A stretch of DNA of 64,000 nucleotides from Chitinophagaceae bacterium. Its GTDB lineage: Bacteria; Bacteroidota; Bacteroidia; Chitinophagales; Chitinophagaceae. This document shows, in pieces, positions 24,608 through 33,871 of the stretch (positions within the stretch are counted from its first letter, which is position 1; the number at the start of each line of letters is the position of its first letter). The DNA lies in the NCBI GenBank assembly GCA_019752045.1, contig JAIEMP010000004.1, positions 248,001-312,000 of the forward strand, read 5' to 3'. Position numbers and translations under genes: made by a program. Under the pieces are notes generated by a model, which had not been told where the DNA came from, made no database searches, and saw only the letters and a list, made by a program, of their open reading frames with translations.

Positions 24608-26962
24608 ATGAAGAAACATAGCTATATCTATATCAGCTTTTTCTTCCTTTCATTTACCGGGAGCTTTCGTGCCAACAGTCAGGCCAGTGTACTGTTAGGT
24701 AAAAGCTTTGTGAATATTACGAGGCCTTCAGGAGGTACTGTTGTGCCCGGTGATGAGCTTGAAATTCGTCTTTCACTTTTTGTATATACAGGTACAACTA
24801 ATTTTATTTACCGGGTACGTTATAATGATACAATACCTACGGGTCTCAACTTTGTAAGTGGCTCATTAAAACTACTTACAAATGAGGGTGTGCTTTATAA
24901 ATCTTATACCGATGCGGGGAATGATGATCAGGCCATGTATAATTCAATTAACCGAACAGTACGTTTTAATTTAGGCAGAGATACAACTGTAAGTGGTTTT
25001 GCTTTTCCTGTAAGAAATGTAAATGCAACTACCACCGATACAGTTGTTGGCGGAGGTTATTTTAACCGTGCCAATCACCGGCCCAGAGCAGGTGGTGGTT
25101 CTCTTGGTTCCGGCATGTTGCTGCTGGTTACTTACCGTGTAACAGTAGACGCAGCAACGCCTTTTAATTCTATTATTAATTACGGGCCCGGAGCATTACG
25201 TTACCGTAGAACAGTTGGTGCAGGTGCTGCCGACGATCAGATAACAGCATCACCTAATTCACTTTCTTTTATTGTTTATCCAAACTATGGATTGTGTGCA
25301 AATGCAACCGGCGCTAACAATGTAAGTGCAGGGAATGGAAATTTTGGATCGGGCACAGCACAAAACGGTCCAAGCCCCGGTGCAGCAGTGCCGGGATATG
25401 TGTTCGGTAACATCACAACTAATTTTCCCGGTGATGGAAGTTACAGTGTGGTAAAGAACGTCAGCCCCAGTCAAAATACAAATCCATTTGTTGCAAGACC
25501 GCAGTCACCTTCAGTAGATCGTGTATTTGGCGTATGGGATATTATAGGCGATCATACCAATGCTCCCGATCAGCTTGCAGGAAATGCACCCGCTGCATCG
25601 GGGGCAAATGCTGGTTATATGCTGGTTGTAAATTCTGCACTCCAATTAAGTGTTGCTAATAATCAAACCATTTCCGGTTTATGCGAAGAAACTTTTTATG
25701 AATTTTCAGCCTGGTTCAGAAATGTATGTAAACGTTGCGGATCAGACAGTATGGGAAGGGGCGCCTCTAATATTTCTGTTCCTGCTGGTTATCTGCCACT
25801 GCCGGGAAACGATTCGTCAGGAGTTAAACCAAATCTAACGTTTCAGATAAATGGTGTAGATTATTATACAACGGGAAATATTGATTACGCCGGTACTTGG
25901 GGAGAGTGGGTAAAAAAAGGATTTGTATTTAAAACCGGGACTGCACAAACTTCCGTAACCATTTCCATAAAAAACAATGCACCTGGTGGAGGCGGTAATG
26001 ATTGGGCAATGGATGATATAACACTGGCAACCTGTTTGCCTGCTTTGGTAATGCGGCCGAGTAACAACCCAACTTATTGTTTAAATAATCAGGTAGATAT
26101 TTCGGTTGCTGTATCAACGTTCTTCGACAATTATTTTTATTATCAATGGGAACGAAGTACAGATGGCGGAACTACCTGGGACCCTGCTCCTGAATCTCCG
26201 GGAATACAAACATTTACTTATACCAACTTTAGTGGTGAATACAGAGATACTGTTTCTCTTCCTTCGTTTGTTGCCAATGCTTCTTATAACGGGTACAGAT
26301 ACAGAATTAAAGTAGCTACATCGCTGACAAATTTAACATTAAACAGTTGTTCTGTTTACAACAGTACCGATGTGATTACGATTAACATCAACGAATCATG
26401 CGATGTACTGCCTGCAAAGCTTAATTATTTCAATGCTGTTTCTGAAAATACTGCGACTGTTATAAAATGGACTGCTTCAGGAGACGCTAACCTTATTGCT
26501 TTTGAAGTTGAAAAAAGCAGAGATGCAAGAACATTTGAAAAAGCGGGTGCTGTGGCTAAAAAAACAGATGCCGGCTTTGAATACCGGTTTACTGATTCTG
26601 TTCCTTATCCAAACAAAACCTATTACCGTCTTAAACTTCTTACAACAAATGCTGCAGTTTATAAATACAGTGATGTTGTTTCTGTTTCAGCCAACATACA
26701 AAATCAGTTCCTGATAACAGGTTTAGTTAATCCTTTTGAAACGGCTATTCGTTTTAATATTTCTTCTTCTCAAAGTTTACCGGTTGTAATTTACCTGCGT
26801 GATATGGCAGGGAGAAAAATCCTCACCCAACAAAAAAACATCATTCCCGGTAATAATTCTGTTTTACTTAGCTACCCTCAAACGTTACAACAAGGGTCCT
26901 ACATTCTCCAAGTTGTATATCCCGGAGGTTCTGTAATTAACAGTATACTGCAAAAAAAGTGA
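24608..26962 (+). CDS. Large secreted protein with T9SS sorting domain (784-residue paralogue 3)
   Basis: 784 residues. Signal peptide (MKKHSYIYISFFFLSFTG...) then SQASVLLGKSFVNITRPSGG, very close to paralogue 1. Shared blocks are DIIGDHTNA, FSAWFRNVCKRC, SMGRGASNISVPAGYLPLP, VDYYTTGNIDYAGTW, NAPGGGGNDWAMDDI and the Ig-like YYQWERSTDGGTTWD, then an FnIII-like region and a type A sorting domain. The same length and layout as its relatives suggest recent duplication with pressure on overall architecture. It probably ends in the T9SS-anchored cell surface layer. No binding partner can be named. Confidence 0.88.
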   Translation: MKKHSYIYISFFFLSFTGSFRANSQASVLLGKSFVNITRPSGGTVVPGDELEIRLSLFVYTGTTNFIYRVRYNDTIPTGLNFVSGSLKLLTNEGVLYKSYTDAGNDDQAMYNSINRTVRFNLGRDTTVSGFAFPVRNVNATTTDTVVGGGYFNRANHRPRAGGGSLGSGMLLLVTYRVTVDAATPFNSIINYGPGALRYRRTVGAGAADDQITASPNSLSFIVYPNYGLCANATGANNVSAGNGNFGSGTAQNGPSPGAAVPGYVFGNITTNFPGDGSYSVVKNVSPSQNTNPFVARPQSPSVDRVFGVWDIIGDHTNAPDQLAGNAPAASGANAGYMLVVNSALQLSVANNQTISGLCEETFYEFSAWFRNVCKRCGSDSMGRGASNISVPAGYLPLPGNDSSGVKPNLTFQINGVDYYTTGNIDYAGTWGEWVKKGFVFKTGTAQTSVTISIKNNAPGGGGNDWAMDDITLATCLPALVMRPSNNPTYCLNNQVDISVAVSTFFDNYFYYQWERSTDGGTTWDPAPESPGIQTFTYTNFSGEYRDTVSLPSFVANASYNGYRYRIKVATSLTNLTLNSCSVYNSTDVITININESCDVLPAKLNYFNAVSENTATVIKWTASGDANLIAFEVEKSRDARTFEKAGAVAKKTDAGFEYRFTDSVPYPNKTYYRLKLLTTNAAVYKYSDVVSVSANIQNQFLITGLVNPFETAIRFNISSSQSLPVVIYLRDMAGRKILTQQKNIIPGNNSVLLSYPQTLQQGSYILQVVYPGGSVINSILQKK

Positions 26963-27326
26963 TTTCTTATTGCCTTTTTCTTCTTCATTATTTTTAGGGT
27001 TATTCGGATTTCTGCACTTTTTTCTAACTCCCTTTCGTATTACTTCTTTTTTATCACCGTATTTTTTACATGCGATACTGTCTTTAATTTTAAGTATTAT
27101 TGCTTATTCATGGTAATACTATATATATTAACTTGCACTCACAATCCTATTACTATGAAACCAAAAAGTTTACTTATTTTATGTACAGATAATTTCTTTT
27201 CACAAGTACAGACTTTCCTGTTACAATCTATATCAAATCAGTTTTTCGGTAAAGAGTTTTATTATAACTAACCGATATATTATCTATATCCAACTATCAC
27301 ATTGATCAACCAAATCCAATTCCACA
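26963..27326. other. Intergenic region before M14 carboxypeptidase
   Basis: 364 AT-rich bases. It contains a 38-codon open frame (27154-27270) with no similarity I recognise and no clear start signal, which I do not call. I see no hairpin terminator for the upstream paralogue, and no full promoter match, repeat or RNA gene. Confidence 0.55.
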
Positions 27327-30152
27327 ATGAAATCAATCAAAGGCTTAGCTCAGCTTAAACAAATTGTCTTCATTTTACTTTTCAGCTTCAGCATTTCAAT
27401 TTCTGTTGCACAAACAATCAAGTATTCTGAGGTGCACATTTTTGTACCTAAAGCAAAATTGAACAAGCTATGGGAATATGGTTTGTCATTTGATCATTTC
27501 AGCTACGATAAAAAAGAGAAAGTATTATCCACTGTTGTGAATCAGGATGATCTTGCCCTGCTAAATAAATACGGTGTTCCTTACCAGGTAATTGAGGCAG
27601 ACGCAGTTGCTGCATTTGTAAGGAAGAATAAATATGCTGATCCTTACCAGTTCGATGACCGTAAGAGTTTAATTAAAATCAGTTCCAGATTATTTCTCGA
27701 ATCACCCGATAAGCCTTACAGCAATATTATTACTACACCTGCTGCTTTTATGAATCCTGCAGGCTCAATGGGCGGCTACTATACATTGGCTGAAGTATAT
27801 ACGCAGATTAATAATATGCGCACGAATTATCCCGGTTTGGTTAAGATTGATACCATTGGTTTTACATTTGGCGGTAACAGAGTAGGCGCAGCCACTCCAA
27901 GACCAATTTGGGTAGTAAAAATTTCTGATAATGTAGCAACTGATGAAACTACAGAATCAGAAGGAATGATTACAGGTCTCAATCATGCAAGAGAAGGAAT
28001 GAGTATGATGAATATTATTTTCTTCATGCAATATATTTTAGAAAATTACAGTACAAATCCAAGAATTAAAGAAGTAATAGATAACAGACAGCTTTACTTT
28101 ATCCCTGTTTCAAACCCCGATGGTTACAAGTTTAACGAAGACAGCAGCCCTGCCGGTGGAGGATTACACCGCAAGAACAGAACCACAACAAACGTAACAA
28201 CAAATATTGGTACTGATATTAACCGGAATTATGAAATAGGTTGGAATGAGATCGGAATTGGCGGCAGTGCCATGAACCCTGGTTCATCCACAACAACAAC
28301 CAATGATACTTATCGTGGACCAAGTGCCATGTCTGAACTGGAAAGCCAGGCCATGCGTGATTTTTTACGTTCCCGCAGAATCAGAATGTCCTTTAATCAT
28401 CACTCTTTTGCCGAAGTACATATCCACCCTGCATGTGTAACTTCTGTTGTAATTCCTGCTACCGATCTGGATTTTATTCAAAACGTATCGGCCAGCATGA
28501 CGAAGTATAATTTTTATATGCCGGGTAATCCCAATACTACTCTTGGAGCAGTAGCAAGAGGATCAAACGACGATTATTTTTATTCAGGAGATTTAGCCAA
28601 TAGAGGAAAAATATTTTCGTGGAGTCCTGAAATTGGACCCAATGCCGGCGGTATTGGCGGTTCAAGTTTCTGGCCCATCTCCAGCCAGATTATTCCATTA
28701 GCCAAAGCAATGTTCTATAGTAATTATCAGCTCACTTTAACAACTGGTGCTTATACAAGAATTGAGGACCGTTCACCTGCAAGTATATCACTTACATCCG
28801 GTTCTTTTAATTTTCGTGTATATAGAATGGGTATTGTTGATTCCTCAACAACTGTTTCAATTATACCAATTGAAAATATTCAATCTGTTGGGGTACCGGT
28901 AAACATTGCAAGCATAGCCAATCATTTAGGCAGCAGCGATGGTTCTATCTCATATACATTAAATGGTTCTATCACAAACGGTCAACGTGTTCGTTTTATC
29001 TGGAGAACAGTAACCGGCGGAATTACTCAAACAGATACGGTCATCCGGTTCTTTAACGGTAACACATCGGGTGTAACCGGGTTTACAGATGATATGGAGT
29101 CGGGAACTGTTGGAACGAACTGGGTTGTAGCAGGTGGCTGGGATTATTCTTCAGCTACCATGGCAGGTGCAGGAGCATTGAGCGGCACAAGAAGCCTGGC
29201 AGAATCACCAGCTAACGGTGCATTGTACACGAGCAGCTCTACCAGAACAGCACAGATCAACCGCACATTTAACTTCTCAACAGTTGGAGCCGGATATCTT
29301 TCGTTCTGGTTAAAACACCGTGCACAAAATGGTAATGATTACCTGCGTATTCAAGCGTCAACTAATGCCGGTGGATCATGGATAACTTTGCCCGGCAGAA
29401 ATACTGTTTCTGAAAATGACGGAGCTGTTCTTGGTGTGCCCTCTTATACAGGTCGCCAGGATTTCTGGACAAGAGACTTTATTAATCTGCAGCAATTCAT
29501 GGGGCAAAGCAGTGTACAATTCCGTTTTCTCTTTGTATCGGACGGAGCTGTTGCGGATGATGGTTTCTTTATTGATGATGTATCGGTAGTAACCAGCAGT
29601 ACCAGCACCAGCTTACCTGTTGAGTTTATTTCTTTCACCGGTAAAATTCAGAACGATCAAGCATTACTTAATTGGGATGCTTCGATGGATGCATCACATG
29701 ATTATTTTGAAGTACAACGATCAACCGATAAAATCAATTACACAGCTATTGGTACGGTAAGATCTGTAACGCCTGCATTTGCATTTACAGATGCACAGCC
29801 AGCCAACGGCGTAAACCATTACCGTATTAAACAGGTATCTAAAGACGGAACATTTAAGTACAGCAATGTGATAGCTCTTACCTACAACAGGATAAAAGTT
29901 TCGGTAAAACTGTTTCCAACTGTAACAACAGAAAGTATCACTATACAAGCGGAGAGTACTGTAAACATGAAGTTGCGTTTAGATTTTATTGATGAGTACG
30001 GACGTATGATAGCACAGCGTGAAGCAACGGTTACATCCGGCACGTCAAAACTAAATCAGAATGTATCGGGTTTAAGCACCGGTGTGTATTTCCTTAAAAT
30101 TGTAAATGATAAAAATGAATTAATAGGAGTTGAGCGATTTGTGAAACAATGA
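27327..30152 (+). CDS. Secreted M14 zinc carboxypeptidase with T9SS sorting domain
   Basis: 941 residues with signal peptide ending near SISVAQ. A propeptide-like region precedes the M14 domain (about 150-460). Zinc ligands are seen in NHAREGMS (His and Glu) and in FNHHSFAEVHIHP (His); NRNY supplies a substrate-binding Arg, and the catalytic Glu is probably in SPEIGP. Then come an MAM-like region (DDMESGTVGTNW... FFIDDVSV), an FnIII-like segment (FEVQRSTDKINY) and a T9SS type A domain. Cuts C-terminal residues from peptides outside the cell; the beta domains may attach it to the surface. The next gene begins 47 bases after its stop. Confidence 0.9.
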   Translation: MKSIKGLAQLKQIVFILLFSFSISISVAQTIKYSEVHIFVPKAKLNKLWEYGLSFDHFSYDKKEKVLSTVVNQDDLALLNKYGVPYQVIEADAVAAFVRKNKYADPYQFDDRKSLIKISSRLFLESPDKPYSNIITTPAAFMNPAGSMGGYYTLAEVYTQINNMRTNYPGLVKIDTIGFTFGGNRVGAATPRPIWVVKISDNVATDETTESEGMITGLNHAREGMSMMNIIFFMQYILENYSTNPRIKEVIDNRQLYFIPVSNPDGYKFNEDSSPAGGGLHRKNRTTTNVTTNIGTDINRNYEIGWNEIGIGGSAMNPGSSTTTTNDTYRGPSAMSELESQAMRDFLRSRRIRMSFNHHSFAEVHIHPACVTSVVIPATDLDFIQNVSASMTKYNFYMPGNPNTTLGAVARGSNDDYFYSGDLANRGKIFSWSPEIGPNAGGIGGSSFWPISSQIIPLAKAMFYSNYQLTLTTGAYTRIEDRSPASISLTSGSFNFRVYRMGIVDSSTTVSIIPIENIQSVGVPVNIASIANHLGSSDGSISYTLNGSITNGQRVRFIWRTVTGGITQTDTVIRFFNGNTSGVTGFTDDMESGTVGTNWVVAGGWDYSSATMAGAGALSGTRSLAESPANGALYTSSSTRTAQINRTFNFSTVGAGYLSFWLKHRAQNGNDYLRIQASTNAGGSWITLPGRNTVSENDGAVLGVPSYTGRQDFWTRDFINLQQFMGQSSVQFRFLFVSDGAVADDGFFIDDVSVVTSSTSTSLPVEFISFTGKIQNDQALLNWDASMDASHDYFEVQRSTDKINYTAIGTVRSVTPAFAFTDAQPANGVNHYRIKQVSKDGTFKYSNVIALTYNRIKVSVKLFPTVTTESITIQAESTVNMKLRLDFIDEYGRMIAQREATVTSGTSKLNQNVSGLSTGVYFLKIVNDKNELIGVERFVKQ

Positions 30153-30199
30153 TGATCAACTGTACAGGATTAGCTTCCTGTATTTCTAAATATCCAGAT

Positions 30200-32614
30200 A
30201 TGAAAACGATTAAAAATAATATAAGAGTTGCTGTAAAAGCCTGCATGCTTTTATTGCTCTGCACAAAAACATTTGCTGCAACTTATGTTGTTACCAATAC
30301 CAATGATTCAGGTGCCGGTTCTTTACGGCAGGCTATTACCGATGCCAATGCTAATGCAGGAGCAGATATGATCCAGTTCCTGATTCCTGACTTAGCGTTA
30401 CCGGGTCAGTATTTTGAAGGAGCCGTTGGAGCAAGATTTGCAGTTATTCGCTTAATTTCTGCTTTGCCAGTTATTACCGATGCTGTTTCAATAGATGGAT
30501 CTACACAACCCAATTCCAATACTGGAGTTATGCCGGGAAGAGTAGTAGGTGCAGATAATATTGTGCAGTCAGCAATTAATTATCCTGATGTATACATCAT
30601 TGCAGATGTTGCAGGTGGGTACCTCCGATCCACAAATACAACTACTCTTGCCCGAGGTTATGGTAACGGAATTAATATCAATGCTGTAAACGTATCTATT
30701 AAGGGTATAGCAATCTCCGGATTTGGAAATACATCTACAGCCGCCAGTACTGCAGGTTTATCTGGAGATATCTGTATACTTCGGTCTGCATCCGTTCGCA
30801 TTGCCAATATCTCTATCACGGAATGTTTTATCAGTTGTGATCCATTGGGTGTTGCTCCTACACAGGCCAGTAACCGCAGAAGTTTAAGCGCTGGTATTGT
30901 TTTAGGTGGAAATAATTTTAATGGAGTCATGAGCCGAAATTATATACGTAATACCGGAACATATGGCATCCATTTTAACGGAGGTGTTGATCATGCTGCT
31001 GTTGGTCCCTCAGGTGCAAACCTGCCTAACAGAGATTGGGTGATTGAAGGAAATCATCTCATTGATATTTCCTGGAATAACAGCTTTGTTGGCCCGGGAG
31101 GAACTGTTACATCAGCTTCTGGCCTTGTGGCTGATGCAATCAATATCATGCATTGCAGCAGACTGAGAATCAATAATAATTATATTGAAAATGTTGAACA
31201 GGTAGGTATTGATATCGGATGGAACGCTGATTCAAATTATGTATCCAATAACTCGATCACCAATTTTACTAAAACATATGCAGGGCCCGTTCAATGCGGC
31301 ATTCGTTCGGCACTTTCTTCCAAAGGCGATTCAATTATTAAAAACAGAATTTTTAATAATTCAAGCACTGAATTCAGAGCAGGTGTTTGGATTGACCGAA
31401 GCGCACCTCCTTTGCCTACAACAGGCTTAACCGGTTATGATAATGAAAATCATGTAGTAGCTCAAAATCAGATTTATAACAATACAGGTTCCGGAATTGT
31501 TTTAAGTACATTTACTCCTACTATATTGGTGAACAACAGGAATAATAAATTTTCTCAGAATATTATTTATGATAATACCGGCCTTGCTATTGATTTAGAA
31601 TTTGCCGGAACCGCAGGGCCAACCGCAGTAAGTGTTAATGATGACGCTGATTCAGATGCAGGCACTAATAATATACTTAATTTTCCTGTTATTGACTCTG
31701 CCATCAGAACCCCTACTGCAATCCGTATCTGGGGAAAAGTGGCTGCAGGCGCCACGCTTGAATTTTTCTTTACCGATGGCGGAGCAAATATGCATGGCGG
31801 AAGACTTTATCCCTATGGCGAAGCTGAGTATTATATTGGTACAGGTGTTGAAGGGAGCGGGGCAGATTTAAGTGCAACATCAGGTCTTTCTTATAATACA
31901 GACGGAAATGTAGCTTCAGGAAATATGAATGGATTTTCATTTTCCTTTCCACTTGCGGCTTTACCTCCCGGTGTGTCGCCCATCGTTTCTGCCACCGCAA
32001 CCATTAGTAATAATACCAGTGAGATGGGGCCTATGGTAGGTACAGCCGGTTTGCTCGATAACGAAGTGTTTGCCTTCAGCGGAAGAAAGATCAGCAATAT
32101 TTCCGAATTGAAATGGGAAGTAAATGCCAACGCTCTCATGCATTACTTTGAAGTTGAACGTTCAGATGACGGCATACGTTTTTCAAATGTTGGTAAAGTG
32201 AATTATGATCATGCAAGGGTAGTTGCCGGTCAAACAACTTTTCGTTATAATGATACAAAACCAAATGGCGGAGCAAATTATTACCGTATTAAAACAGTTT
32301 ATCAAACAGGTAAAACAGAATACAGCAAAACAGTTGTACTCCTGTTCAGCAATGCGTTGTTCAGTGTTACAGCAGGGCCTAATCCGTTTACCAATAAAGT
32401 TAATATTGGTTTTGATGAAAGTAAAACAGCAGCGATTTATCAATTCCGTTTAATGGATGTGTCCGGCAGAATCATTACATCAACAACCTATAAGAGCACA
32501 AAGGGATACAATACATTTGAATGGGCCAATTTAAATATGCCTTCAGGAAATCTCTTTGTCCTGGAAATTATTTCTGAAACAGGCGAACGCTGGCAGAAAA
32601 AATTGATGCATTAA
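30200..32614 (+). CDS. Secreted right-handed beta-helix protein with T9SS sorting domain
   Basis: 804 residues from ATG 30200, which puts MKTIKNNIRVAVKACMLLLL as signal peptide; an ATG 17 codons earlier overlaps the M14 stop but is not a good signal start. The N-terminus YVVTNTNDSGAGSLRQAITD is the classic CSLREA-type lead-in of parallel beta-helix proteins, followed by Asn-rich coils (about 90-500; e.g. NNYIENVEQVGIDIG, NNSITNF). Then an FnIII-like segment (FEVERSDDGIRF) and a T9SS sorting domain. Such helices bind or cut polysaccharides; no catalytic set could be assigned. Probably co-transcribed with the M14 gene. Confidence 0.88.
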   Translation: MKTIKNNIRVAVKACMLLLLCTKTFAATYVVTNTNDSGAGSLRQAITDANANAGADMIQFLIPDLALPGQYFEGAVGARFAVIRLISALPVITDAVSIDGSTQPNSNTGVMPGRVVGADNIVQSAINYPDVYIIADVAGGYLRSTNTTTLARGYGNGININAVNVSIKGIAISGFGNTSTAASTAGLSGDICILRSASVRIANISITECFISCDPLGVAPTQASNRRSLSAGIVLGGNNFNGVMSRNYIRNTGTYGIHFNGGVDHAAVGPSGANLPNRDWVIEGNHLIDISWNNSFVGPGGTVTSASGLVADAINIMHCSRLRINNNYIENVEQVGIDIGWNADSNYVSNNSITNFTKTYAGPVQCGIRSALSSKGDSIIKNRIFNNSSTEFRAGVWIDRSAPPLPTTGLTGYDNENHVVAQNQIYNNTGSGIVLSTFTPTILVNNRNNKFSQNIIYDNTGLAIDLEFAGTAGPTAVSVNDDADSDAGTNNILNFPVIDSAIRTPTAIRIWGKVAAGATLEFFFTDGGANMHGGRLYPYGEAEYYIGTGVEGSGADLSATSGLSYNTDGNVASGNMNGFSFSFPLAALPPGVSPIVSATATISNNTSEMGPMVGTAGLLDNEVFAFSGRKISNISELKWEVNANALMHYFEVERSDDGIRFSNVGKVNYDHARVVAGQTTFRYNDTKPNGGANYYRIKTVYQTGKTEYSKTVVLLFSNALFSVTAGPNPFTNKVNIGFDESKTAAIYQFRLMDVSGRIITSTTYKSTKGYNTFEWANLNMPSGNLFVLEIISETGERWQKKLMH

Positions 32615-32646
32615 AAAAACACCCCGCATCTGCGGGGTGTTTTTTT
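32614..32646. terminator. Terminator between beta-helix gene and lspA
   Basis: Long GC-rich stem (AACACCCCGCA/TGCGGGGTGTT core) with a 2-base loop at 32629-32630 and A/T runs on both sides, so it serves convergent genes. Confidence 0.9.
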
Positions 32647-32664
32647 AATATTTTTTAAATTCAG

Positions 32665-33369
32665 TTACATCACCTGTGCATCATCTGTAACGGAAGAATC
32701 TGTTTCAATTGTTTGAGATGTTTCTTCTGTTTTCCGTTGTTTAAAAAAACGCTTCTGAAATACCAGGATAGTAATTACTCCAGCAGAAATAGAGGCATCT
32801 GCAATATTAAAAATTGCCTGGAAGAATGTAAAAGGTTTGCCGCCGATGAACGGTACCCAGCTTGGCATCATTTTATTTTCAATAATAGGGAAGTACAACA
32901 TATCAACTACATGGCCGTGTAAAAAAGAAGCATATCCTTTTCCCGTAGCTTTGGCTAAGCCATCGTATCCAAAATATGAATCGGTAGCAGCATTATAGAT
33001 CATGCCTTTATCGAAGATCATACCATAGAATAAACTGTCAATTAAATTACCGAGCGCCCCGGCAAAAATCAGGGAAGCGCAAATGATAAAACCACGATGA
33101 TATTTTTCCCGTACAATTTTTACAAGGTACCAGCTGCCAAAAATAACTGCACCTAAACGAAAAAGGGTAAGGGCCATTTTTGCCCACTCGCTGTTGCCTA
33201 GTTTCCAGCCATAAGCCATGCCTGCGTTTTCAATAAAATACAAACGGAACCAGCGGCCAAGAATGAACTTCTCATCCTGGTAAAGCATATGAGTTTTAAT
33301 CCAGATCTTGAGTGCCTGATCTGCAAATAAGATAAGGAGAATGATAAATAAAACGTGACGAATCTTCAC
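32665..33369 (-). CDS. lspA: Lipoprotein signal peptidase (signal peptidase II)
   Basis: 234 residues starting at GTG 33369. Four hydrophobic segments are visible and the catalytic aspartates lie in GALGNLID and FNIADASIS; NAGMAYG is the conserved family loop. The enzyme removes signal peptides from prolipoproteins (for example GldJ here) in the inner membrane. It is about 70 residues longer than the enterobacterial enzyme owing to an insertion of charged/polar sequence between the two Asp motifs, which is normal in this phylum. It is downstream of the four-helix-bundle cassette but has its own promoter box at 33389-33396. Confidence 0.95.
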   Translation of the reverse strand: MKIRHVLFIILLILFADQALKIWIKTHMLYQDEKFILGRWFRLYFIENAGMAYGWKLGNSEWAKMALTLFRLGAVIFGSWYLVKIVREKYHRGFIICASLIFAGALGNLIDSLFYGMIFDKGMIYNAATDSYFGYDGLAKATGKGYASFLHGHVVDMLYFPIIENKMMPSWVPFIGGKPFTFFQAIFNIADASISAGVITILVFQKRFFKQRKTEETSQTIETDSSVTDDAQVM

Positions 33370-33388
33370 AGCCTGATTTTTTAGTGGA

Positions 33389-33396
33389 CAAAGATA
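33389..33396 (-). promoter_or_regulatory. lspA -7 box
   Basis: Minus-strand TATCTTTG matches TAnnTTTG, 19 bases before the GTG start at 33369. It lies between the gene and the left inverted repeat of the four-helix-bundle cassette. Confidence 0.6.
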
Positions 33397-33410
33397 GAGG
33401 AAAGCTGCAA

Positions 33411-33439
33411 GCTGATAGCCATTAGCTTTTAGCTGCAGG
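33411..33439. repeat. Left inverted repeat of four-helix-bundle cassette
   Basis: 29 bases beginning GCTGATAGCCATTAGC. They pair with the right repeat in inverted orientation with about four mismatches. Confidence 0.75.
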
Positions 33440-33456
33440 TATTAAGAAGTAACCAG

Positions 33457-33810
33457 CTATCGGAAAAGGGATTTCAGAAAGCCAGCTAACATTTTTTGTT
33501 CTTCTGATACATTTGTAATAAGGTCAGCTACCTTTCTGTCATCTCCGAATTTTAATCGTTGAGCAATGAGTAATTGTGTTTCCAGTTCAAAAGAAGATCC
33601 TAATGAAATTTCAATAAACCTGCCATAATCTTTTTCACTTGTTCTGCTGCTTCCCTCTGCTATATTCGATGGTATTGACACTCCGGCTCTGTTTATTTGA
33701 GAAGAGATACCAAACTTTTCTGTCGAGGGAAATGATTCTGTCAATTGAAAACAAGAGATGGCTATATCCATCCCTTTTTGCCAGATTTTTAAATCCTTAA
33801 AATTTTTCAT
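33457..33810 (-). CDS. Four helix bundle protein (S23 / 23S rRNA intervening-sequence type)
   Basis: 117 residues matching the TIGR02436-type four-helix-bundle family. Typical blocks are FKDLKIWQKGMDIAI near the start, ISSQINRAGVSIPSNIAEG in the middle and ISLGSSFELETQLLIAQRL later. Members occur as ORFs within 23S rRNA intervening sequences and as scattered single genes; biochemical role unknown, RNA binding is suggested. It is flanked by 29-bp imperfect inverted repeats, sits between murF-alr and lspA, and looks like a small inserted gene. No integrase or transposase accompanies it. Confidence 0.93.
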   Translation of the reverse strand: MKNFKDLKIWQKGMDIAISCFQLTESFPSTEKFGISSQINRAGVSIPSNIAEGSSRTSEKDYGRFIEISLGSSFELETQLLIAQRLKFGDDRKVADLITNVSEEQKMLAGFLKSLFR

Positions 33811-33838
33811 AAATGTTATTTTAATAGTAAGTGATTTG

Positions 33839-33867
33839 CTTGAAGCTAAAGGCTAATGGCTAACAGC
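33839..33867. repeat. Right inverted repeat of four-helix-bundle cassette
   Basis: Reverse complement begins GCTGTTAGCCATTAGCC, matching the left repeat with roughly 25 of 29 positions. It ends five bases before the stop codon of the murF/alr gene. Confidence 0.75.
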
Positions 33868-33871
33868 TTTT

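Noticed and set aside
27154-27270. 38-codon frame starting MKPKSLLILC in the gap before the M14 gene
   Set aside because: Too short, no homology recognised and no start signal; the hydrophobic start could be chance in AT-rich DNA.
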